Shown here: one piece after another, positions 23,038 to 28,612 of the stretch | Position numbering within the stretch: position 1 is the first letter of the stretch | Layout: each line of letters starts with the position of its first letter | From: CBIFWW01 sp966186435 | GTDB lineage: Bacteria; Pseudomonadota; Gammaproteobacteria; Enterobacterales; Enterobacteriaceae | Direction: 5' to 3' | Length of the DNA stretch: 28,612 nt | Assembly: GCA_966186435.1 (NCBI GenBank) | Contig: CBIFWW010000026.1 | Location: 1 to 28,612 of the forward strand | Notes under the pieces: generated by a model | What the model saw: the letters and a program-made list of their open reading frames with translations, nothing else | Databases searched by the model: none | What the model was told of the DNA's origin: nothing | Translations under genes and position numbers: made by a program

Positions 23038-25596
23038 TTAAGCTAAATTTTTCAACCGATAAATCCACTCCAGCGCCTGCCGTGGCGTTAACGAATCTGG
23101 GTCCAGCGCCGTTAGCGCTTCCACTGCCGGATTAGTTTCTTCCGTTACCAACAGTGACATTTGCGTGCCATCCACCCCGGTGGCTGCGGTATTGTTGGAG
23201 ACAGTTTCCAGCTCACGCAGCTTCTGGCGCGCCCGCTTAATCACCTCTTTCGGTACGCCTGCCAGGGCGGCAACCGCCAGGCCGTAACTTTTACTGGCTG
23301 CGCCGTCTTGCACGCTGTGCATAAAGGCAATAGTGTCGCCATGCTCTAGCGCATCCAAATGGACATTTGCTACACCTTCCATTTTCTCCGGCAGAGTAGT
23401 CAGCTCGAAGTAGTGAGTGGCGAACAGGGTAAGTGACTTGATGCGGTTAGCCAGATTTTCGGCACAGGCCCAGGCCAGAGAAAGCCCATCATAGGTTGAT
23501 GTCCCGCGGCCAATCTCATCCATCAGCACCAGGCTATTGGCGGTGGCATTGTGCAGAATATTGGCGGTTTCCGTCATCTCCACCATAAAGGTTGAGCGGC
23601 CCGAAGCCAGGTCATCTGCGGCACCCACGCGGGTAAAGATCCGGTCGATTGGGCCAATCTGTGCCTGCTCCGCCGGGACAAAGCTACCGATATAGGCCAT
23701 CAATACGATCAATGCCGTCTGGCGCATATAGGTACTTTTACCGCCCATATTCGGCCCGGTAATAATCAACATCCGCCGTTGGGGGTTTAGGGAGAGCGGA
23801 TTGGCGATAAACGGCTCGGTTAACACCTGTTCCACCACCGGATGGCGGCCGCCTTCAATTGCCACACTCGGGGTTTCCACAAACTGCGGGCAAACATAAT
23901 TCAGGGTGACAGCGCGTTCAGCCAGGTTGGCCAGCACATCCAGCTCCGCCAAAGCGGCGGCGCTGGTTTGTAAATCGCCCAAATGAGGCAGCAATAAGTC
24001 AAACAGCTGGTCGTACAGCTGTTTCTCCAGCGCCAGGGCTTTACCCTTTGAAGTCAGAACCTTATCTTCGTACTCTTTCAGTTCCGGGATAATGTAGCGC
24101 TCGGCATTTTTTAAGGTCTGGCGGCGAACATAATTGATCGGCACCAGGTGGCTTTGACCACGGCTTACCTGGATAAAGTAGCCGTGAACGCCGTTATAAC
24201 CCACTTTCAGGGTGTCCAACCCCAGCCGCTCGCGCTCGCGGATCTCAAGCCTGTCGAGGTAATCGGTAGCACCATCGGCCAGGGCGCGCCACTCATCCAA
24301 TTCTTCGTTGTAGCCAGGGGCAATCACGCCGCCGTCACGTACCAAGACCGGTGGTGTTTCAACCACCGCCCGCTCCAGCAAATCCCGCAACTCGATGAAT
24401 TCCCCCATCGCGGTGGATAGGCTTTGAATATAGGGAATCTCAATCCCCGCCAATTGGCTACGCAGCGCTGGCAATTGCTGGAAGGCATGACGCATTCTCG
24501 CCAAATCCCGAGGGCGGGCAGTACGCAGCGCCAGACGGGCCAGGATACGTTCCAGGTCGCCAATCTGGCGCAGCACCGACTGTAACTCATCGCTATTGTC
24601 TTGCAACCCGGCGATGGCCTGCTGACGTTTCACCAGTACCTGAGTATCCCGCACCGGCATATGCAGCCAGCGTTTCAGCATGCGGCTACCCATTGGCGTG
24701 ACGGTCAGATCAAGTACCGACGCCAGGGTGTTTTCCACCCCGCCCGACAGGTTTTGGGTGATCTCCAGGTTACGGCGGGTGGCCGCATCCATAATAATCC
24801 CATCCTGCTGGCGCTCCATGGTGATCGAGCGAATGTGGGGCAGGGCGGTGCGCTGGGTGTCCTTCACGTACTGCAACAAACAGCCTGCGGCACACAGACC
24901 GCGCGGGGCATTTTCCACGCCAAAGCCGGTTAAATCCCGGGTGCCAAACTGCATATTTAGCTGCTGGCGGGCGGTGTCGATTTCAAACTCCCACAGTGGA
25001 CGGCGGCGTAGACCGCGGCGGCCCTCAATCAGGCGCATATCGGCAAAGTCTTCCGCATACAGCAGCTCCGCCGGATTAGTGCGCTGTAACTCTGCCGCCA
25101 TGGTTTCTTGATCCAGAGGCTCCGTCAGGCGAAAGCGACCAGAGCTAATATCGAGCGTGGCAAAGCCAAAACCTTTGGCATCTTGCCAGATGGCCGCCAG
25201 TAGGTTGTCCTGGCGCTCTTGCAATAGGGCTTCATCGCTGATGGTGCCAGGGGTAACGATGCGTACCACTTTGCGCTCAACCGGGCCTTTACTAGTGGCC
25301 GGGTCACCAATTTGTTCGCAGATTGCGGCTGACTCACCGAGGTTCACCAGCTTGGCAAGGTAGTTCTCCACCGCATGGTGTGGCACACCCGCCATCGGGA
25401 TAGGTTCACCTGCCGACGCGCCGCGTTTAGTAAGGGAGATATCGAGAAGTTTGGATGCCCGCTTGGCATCGTCATAAAACAGCTCGTAAAAGTCCCCCAT
25501 CCGATAGAACAGCAGAATTTCCGGGTGCTGCGCCTTGAGGCGCAGATACTGCTGCATCATGGGGGTGTGCGCGTCTAAATTATCGGTGGTTGTCAT
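23038..25596 (-). CDS. mutS: DNA mismatch repair protein MutS
   Basis: An 852-residue mismatch-recognition ATPase (E. coli: 853). The mismatch-probing Phe-x-Glu is F36-Y-E38 in RMGDFYELF. The Walker A motif is GPNMGGKSTYMRQ, followed by the ABC-type signature region (DDLASGRSTFMVEM), Walker B (SLVLMDEIGRGTST) and the LFATHYFELT histidine switch. I chose the ATG at 25596, which gives MTTTDNLDAHTPMMQQYL as in the family; an in-frame ATG at 25662 adds 22 unconserved residues. It is intact, so no mutator phenotype is predicted from this gene. It lies alone on the minus strand. Confidence 0.98.
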   Translation of the reverse strand: MTTTDNLDAHTPMMQQYLRLKAQHPEILLFYRMGDFYELFYDDAKRASKLLDISLTKRGASAGEPIPMAGVPHHAVENYLAKLVNLGESAAICEQIGDPATSKGPVERKVVRIVTPGTISDEALLQERQDNLLAAIWQDAKGFGFATLDISSGRFRLTEPLDQETMAAELQRTNPAELLYAEDFADMRLIEGRRGLRRRPLWEFEIDTARQQLNMQFGTRDLTGFGVENAPRGLCAAGCLLQYVKDTQRTALPHIRSITMERQQDGIIMDAATRRNLEITQNLSGGVENTLASVLDLTVTPMGSRMLKRWLHMPVRDTQVLVKRQQAIAGLQDNSDELQSVLRQIGDLERILARLALRTARPRDLARMRHAFQQLPALRSQLAGIEIPYIQSLSTAMGEFIELRDLLERAVVETPPVLVRDGGVIAPGYNEELDEWRALADGATDYLDRLEIRERERLGLDTLKVGYNGVHGYFIQVSRGQSHLVPINYVRRQTLKNAERYIIPELKEYEDKVLTSKGKALALEKQLYDQLFDLLLPHLGDLQTSAAALAELDVLANLAERAVTLNYVCPQFVETPSVAIEGGRHPVVEQVLTEPFIANPLSLNPQRRMLIITGPNMGGKSTYMRQTALIVLMAYIGSFVPAEQAQIGPIDRIFTRVGAADDLASGRSTFMVEMTETANILHNATANSLVLMDEIGRGTSTYDGLSLAWACAENLANRIKSLTLFATHYFELTTLPEKMEGVANVHLDALEHGDTIAFMHSVQDGAASKSYGLAVAALAGVPKEVIKRARQKLRELETVSNNTAATGVDGTQMSLLVTEETNPAVEALTALDPDSLTPRQALEWIYRLKNLA

Positions 25597-25678
25597 AGCC
25601 TGAGGATATCCATCTCGTGTGATGCAAGTGTGCAGTGTGGCTAATGGTTTTAAGAGGAACACACTGTTGAATGGAGGG

Positions 25679-25708
25679 ATTGTACACTGAACTCAGCTTT
25701 GCAGAAAA
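25679..25708 (-). promoter_or_regulatory. candidate mutS promoter
   Basis: On the minus strand, TTTTCT (25703-25708) and TACAAT (25679-25684) are separated by 18 bp, about 83 bp upstream of the mutS start. This fits a sigma-70 promoter with a good -10 and a weak -35. Confidence 0.45.
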
Positions 25709-25744
25709 CGCTGCCTACCCCTTAGGTATCCTCGTCATTTGGTT

Positions 25745-25767
25745 AAAATGCATTTGAAATGCCGGTT
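25745..25767 (+). promoter_or_regulatory. NsrR-type operator upstream of the ygbA remnant
   Basis: AAAATGCATTT, one G, then AAATGCCGGTT. The left half matches the NsrR nitric-oxide-repressor consensus (AAnATGCATTT) fully, and the right half matches except for two bases (AAATGCATnTT). A possible -10 (TATATT, 25769-25774) follows. In E. coli ygbA belongs to the NsrR regulon, so both sequence and position agree. Confidence 0.7.
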
Positions 25768-25789
25768 ATATATTTACCTGGAATCTCTT

Positions 25790-26054
25790 ATGGATGCGCC
25801 GCGTATTTACCGTGAAAAAACCACTCTGTGTTGCATGATCGTGCTATATCAAAAGCATTGCCTGATGTTGAGCACTATCAGCAGCTTGAAGCTTATGCGA
25901 TGAAACGCCTCGATCGTTGTGCCTTTGGCAATGAACAACCTGCTTGCAAGCAATGCCCGATCCTCTGCTCACTTTCATGCACCTGATTGATGACCGCCGC
26001 CCGGTACCACCTCTTCCGGAAAAATACCGCCCAAAAGCACATAAATTGCCCTGA
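25790..26054 (+). pseudogene. ygbA: decayed ygbA (nitrous-oxide-stimulated promoter family) remnant
   Basis: Three pieces of one YgbA-like protein lie in different frames. The first runs from the ATG at 25790: MDAPRIYREKTTLCCMIVLY plus QKH. After a frameshift near 25855-25862 the next piece reads KALPDVEHYQQLEAYAMKRL plus DRCAFGNEQPACKQCPI. After a second lesion near 25959 it continues in a third frame as DPLLTFMHLIDDRRPVPPLP plus EKYRPKAHKLP and a stop. From memory, intact YgbA has about 25 more residues (HCY...RMLLRH) between CPI and HPLL, so the second lesion is probably an internal deletion. In E. coli ygbA also neighbours mutS. Function lost; identity by recall of family motifs. Confidence 0.8.
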
Positions 26055-26153
26055 CGTGGATGTTTGAGGCATGGGGTCGCAATATTTATTCCTCGTCCCC
26101 TGATAGATGAATTACCATAAATAAAATCGTTCCGGTTAGCTTATGGATATCTC

Positions 26154-27239
26154 ATGCTCAAGCGTCAATATGCGTCGTTAATTCCTGTTCTGGTTCTCCT
26201 TTCTGCCTGTAGCAGTAAACCGAAAACACCGGTCGCTCCGGTGGAGGCCAGCGGCACCCCTTCAGGCGGATTTTTATTACAGCCCCAGCACAACATGCTG
26301 ATGCAGACCGGGGATTTTGCCAATAATCCGGAAGCCGAAAAATTCATTAATAAGATGGTGGCGGAGCACAATTTTGACCGCAGCCAGCAGCATGAGATCT
26401 TATCCCAGGCTAAGCGTCTGGATTACGTGTTGCGGCTGATGGATCGCCAGGCCCCCACCGGACCTGCGCCAACCGGCCCTACCGGAGCATGGACGCGCTA
26501 CCGCAGCCAGTTTATTACCCCGGATAATGTGCAAAATGGTGTGGTGTTCTGGAACCAATACCAGGATGCGCTAAACCGCGCTGCGCAAATCTACGGCGTG
26601 CCGCCGGAAATTATTGTCGGGATTATTGGGGTCGAAACCCGCTGGGGCCGGGTGATGGGTAAAACCCGTATTCTGGATGCGCTGGCGACATTGTCCTTTG
26701 CCTACCCACGCCGGGCGGCTTACTTTTCCGGTGAGCTGGAAACCTTCCTGCTGATGGCCCGCACCGAAGGTGATGACCCGCTGAACCTGAAAGGCTCCTT
26801 CGCCGGGGCGATGGGTTACGGCCAGTTTATGCCTTCTTCCTTTAAACAGTACGCGGTGGACTTTAATGGCGACGGCCACATTAATCTGTGGGACCCGGAA
26901 GATGCCATCGGCAGCGTAGCCAATTACTTCAAAGCTCACGGCTGGGTGCCGGGCGACCAGGTTGCTGTCCAGGCCATGGGCCAGGCTCCGGGAATGGAAA
27001 ACGGCTTCAAAACCAACTATAGCGTCGCCACCCTGGCTTCTGCGGGCCTAACGCCGATGCAGCCGCTGGGTAATCACGACCAGTCCAGCCTGCTGCGTCT
27101 GGACATCGGCACTGGCTATCAATATTGGTACGGTTTGCCAAACTTCTACACCATCACCCGTTACAACCACAGCACCTATTACGCTATGGCCGTATGGCAG
27201 TTAGGGCTGGCAGTTAAACAGGCCCGGGGCGGCATGTAA
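26154..27239 (+). CDS. mltB: membrane-bound lytic murein transglycosylase B
   Basis: A 361-residue outer-membrane lipoprotein that cleaves peptidoglycan glycan strands with formation of anhydro-muramic ends (GH103 family). The lipobox LSAC places the lipid on C19. The catalytic glutamate is E161 in GVETRWGRVMGKTRILDALA. Further family motifs are GAMGYGQFMPSSFKQYAVDF, GDGHINLWDP and YGLPNFYTITRYNHS. A short APTGPAPTGPTG linker is seen near residue 105. Length equals E. coli MltB. The ribosome site before 26154 is weak. It is 99 bp after the ygbA remnant, whereas in E. coli the srl operon lies upstream; it has its own terminator. Confidence 0.96.
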   Translation: MLKRQYASLIPVLVLLSACSSKPKTPVAPVEASGTPSGGFLLQPQHNMLMQTGDFANNPEAEKFINKMVAEHNFDRSQQHEILSQAKRLDYVLRLMDRQAPTGPAPTGPTGAWTRYRSQFITPDNVQNGVVFWNQYQDALNRAAQIYGVPPEIIVGIIGVETRWGRVMGKTRILDALATLSFAYPRRAAYFSGELETFLLMARTEGDDPLNLKGSFAGAMGYGQFMPSSFKQYAVDFNGDGHINLWDPEDAIGSVANYFKAHGWVPGDQVAVQAMGQAPGMENGFKTNYSVATLASAGLTPMQPLGNHDQSSLLRLDIGTGYQYWYGLPNFYTITRYNHSTYYAMAVWQLGLAVKQARGGM

Positions 27240-27245
27240 CTGACT

Positions 27246-27267
27246 AAGGGCCTGCGGCCCTTTTTTT
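27246..27267 (+). terminator. intrinsic terminator after mltB
   Basis: AAGGGCC (27246-27252), loop TGC, GGCCCTT (27256-27262), then a continuous T-run to 27267. It starts 6 nt after the mltB stop. Confidence 0.9.
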
Positions 27268-27379
27268 AGCCCACAGTGCCCACATATTGCATTCGGATAT
27301 GCGTTCTCAATAAGTCAAAGATGGGCTTGCCAATGGGGCATTTTTAGGCCACAAACAGACAGGCAATCAGGAGCAGGTA

Positions 27380-27877
27380 ATGACCGATGATCAGCTGTAT
27401 CAATTGAGTGAATCTCTTGGGCAGGCGTTAAAACGCCAGCAGGCTACGGTTACTGCCGCAGAATCCTGTACCGGCGGATGGGTGGCGAAAACCCTGACGG
27501 ATGTGCCCGGCAGTTCTGCCTGGTTCGAGCGTGGTTTTGTCACTTACAGCAACCAGGCAAAATCAGAAATGATTGGGGTTGCTCCTGCCACGCTTGAAGC
27601 CCACGGTGCGGTAAGCCAGCAGGTGGTTACGGAAATGGCCCAAGGTGCCTGTAAGGCCGCCAATGCCAGCTATGCCGTGGCGATCAGCGGTATTGCCGGG
27701 CCTGATGGCGGCACGGCAGAGAAGCCCGTAGGCACGGTATGGTTCGGCTTTGCCAGCGCGACGGGCGTGCTGGAAACCCGCCGGGAGTGCTTCACCGGGG
27801 GCCGCGAATCGGTGCGCCGACAAGCCACGGTTTATGCCCTGCAAACCCTCGGGCAACTATTTCTACAAAATACTTGA
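27380..27877 (+). CDS. pncC: nicotinamide-nucleotide amidohydrolase PncC
   Basis: A 165-residue stand-alone CinA C-terminal-domain protein. It deamidates nicotinamide mononucleotide to nicotinate mononucleotide in NAD recycling. The nucleophile motif TAAESCTGGWVAKTL, the substrate-site FERGFVTYSNQAKSEMIGV, and SGIAGPDGGTAEKPVGTVWF are all present. The length matches E. coli PncC (formerly ygaD). AGGAG lies before the ATG. The stop codon lies inside the recA -35 element, so the recA promoter starts within this gene's end. Confidence 0.96.
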   Translation: MTDDQLYQLSESLGQALKRQQATVTAAESCTGGWVAKTLTDVPGSSAWFERGFVTYSNQAKSEMIGVAPATLEAHGAVSQQVVTEMAQGACKAANASYAVAISGIAGPDGGTAEKPVGTVWFGFASATGVLETRRECFTGGRESVRRQATVYALQTLGQLFLQNT

Positions 27878-27901
27878 TACTGTACAATCATACAGTATAA
27901 T
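27874..27901 (+). promoter_or_regulatory. recA promoter with LexA (SOS) box
   Basis: The -35 is TTGATA (27874-27879) and the -10 is TATAAT (27896-27901), with a 16-bp spacer. The LexA operator CTGT-ACAATCAT-ACAG (27880-27895) fills the spacer exactly, as in E. coli recA, so LexA would block RNA polymerase until DNA damage. Confidence 0.95.
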
Positions 27902-27969
27902 CACTGGCAACGAATTGACCAAACTGGCAGCGTAGCGCAAGGCGCTTCACCTGCATGACAGGAGTAAAA

Positions 27970-28612
27970 ATGGCTATCGACGAAAACAAGCAAAAGGCGT
28001 TGGCGGCAGCACTGGGCCAGATTGAAAAGCAGTTTGGCAAAGGCTCTATCATGCGTCTGGGTGAAGACCGTTCCATGGATGTTGAAACGATCTCTACAGG
28101 CTCTTTATCACTGGATATCGCACTGGGTGCCGGTGGTCTGCCAATGGGCCGTATCGTAGAAATTTACGGGCCAGAATCTTCAGGTAAAACGACCCTGACC
28201 CTGCAAGTGGTTGCTGCCGCTCAGCGTGAAGGCAAAACTTGTGCCTTTATCGATGCGGAACACGCCCTTGACCCGGTTTATGCCCGCAAACTTGGCGTAG
28301 ATATCGATAACCTGCTGTGTTCCCAGCCGGATACCGGTGAACAAGCGCTGGAAATCTGTGATGCGCTGGCTCGCTCTGGTGCGGTTGACGTTATCGTCGT
28401 CGACTCCGTTGCGGCACTGACGCCAAAAGCAGAAATCGAAGGTGAAATCGGTGACTCTCACATGGGCCTCGCGGCACGTATGATGAGCCAGGCGATGCGT
28501 AAGCTGGCGGGTAACCTGAAGCAGTCCAACACCCTGCTGATCTTCATCAACCAGATCCGTATGAAAATTGGCGTGATGTTCGGTAACCCGGAAACCACCA
28601 CCGGCGGTAACG
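27970..28612 (+). CDS. recA: recombinase RecA (5' part; runs off the window)
   Basis: The first 214 codons of RecA, the DNA strand-exchange ATPase and LexA co-protease, cut by the window end and not by mutation. Walker A is GPESSGKTTLTL (about residues 66-77). The Walker B region is VDVIVVDSVAAL, and the L1 loop region EIEGEIGDSHMGLAARMMSQ and part of L2 (GVMFGNPETTTGGN) are visible. It is almost identical to E. coli RecA. AGGAG lies upstream of the ATG, preceded by a 68-bp leader after the SOS promoter. Confidence 0.98.
   Translation, partial: MAIDENKQKALAAALGQIEKQFGKGSIMRLGEDRSMDVETISTGSLSLDIALGAGGLPMGRIVEIYGPESSGKTTLTLQVVAAAQREGKTCAFIDAEHALDPVYARKLGVDIDNLLCSQPDTGEQALEICDALARSGAVDVIVVDSVAALTPKAEIEGEIGDSHMGLAARMMSQAMRKLAGNLKQSNTLLIFINQIRMKIGVMFGNPETTTGGN

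Noticed and set aside
25597..25662. Longer MutS start
   Set aside because: The extra 22 residues (FLLKPLATLHTC...) are not part of the MutS family, whereas the start at 25596 gives the standard length.
26061..26105. GGGG...CCCC pairing upstream of mltB
   Set aside because: Only four base pairs across a long AT-rich loop; not a convincing structure.
27323..27345. TGCC/GGCA hairpin followed by T-run before pncC
   Set aside because: The stem is only about 4 bp, and a strong terminator for mltB already lies upstream at 27246-27267.

Overview
This window is chromosomal DNA of an enterobacterium (order Enterobacterales). The evidence is protein sequences that I recognise as very close to their Escherichia coli counterparts (RecA, RpoS, MutS, CysN, SurE, IspF) and a gene order following the E. 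coli interval ygcU...ygcN-queD-cysJIH-iap-cysDNC-ygbE-ftsB-ispDF-truD-surE-pcm-nlpD-rpoS...mutS...mltB-pncC-recA. I cannot assign a genus. A short palindromic repeat at the left edge resembles one that is abundant in Yersinia, Serratia and relatives.

Layout. (1) 1-6776 holds a poorly understood redox locus: ygcU, ygcS, ygcR and ygcQ (FAD-linked oxidase, MFS transporter, two electron-transfer-flavoprotein subunits) on the plus strand, meeting ygcN, ygcO and ygcP (quinone-reductase-like flavoprotein, ferredoxin, GlpP-like regulator) on the minus strand. (2) 6854-7501 holds queD (queuosine synthesis) and a divergent regulatory region. (3) 7502-11753 is cysJIH, which reduces sulfite and PAPS. (4) iap lies on the minus strand. 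It sits only 33 bp from cysH, where E. coli carries its type I-E CRISPR-cas locus; no CRISPR is present here. (5) 13105-16437 is cysDNC, which activates sulfate to PAPS, followed by ygbE. (6) 16609-20542 is a tightly packed, overlapping essential and housekeeping operon: ftsB, ispD, ispF, truD, surE, pcm. (7) nlpD-rpoS follows, with the rpoS translational leader reaching back into nlpD. (8) mutS is convergent with rpoS across a shared terminator. (9) A decayed ygbA pseudogene still has a good NsrR-type operator. (10) mltB, pncC and the first 214 codons of recA close the window, the last behind a canonical LexA-controlled promoter.

How the genes work together. cysDNC and cysJIH form the assimilatory sulfate pathway: sulfate to APS to PAPS to sulfite to sulfide. 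ispD and ispF are two MEP isoprenoid steps. truD, surE and pcm are RNA-modification, nucleotidase and protein-repair genes carried with the cell-division gene ftsB. nlpD activates cell-wall amidase AmiC and hosts the rpoS promoter region. recA, mutS and rpoS are DNA repair and stress functions.

Most unusual points: the ygcU-N electron-transfer locus of unknown substrate; the miniature repeat in the ygcU leader; a nlpD-rpoS gap of 122 nt built from repeated GA(A/C)TC words; and the mutS-mltB junction, where a broken ygbA with a surviving NsrR box marks what may be the scar of a lost hydrogenase (hyc/hyp) region. No insertion sequence, prophage, tRNA, rRNA or CRISPR array was seen.
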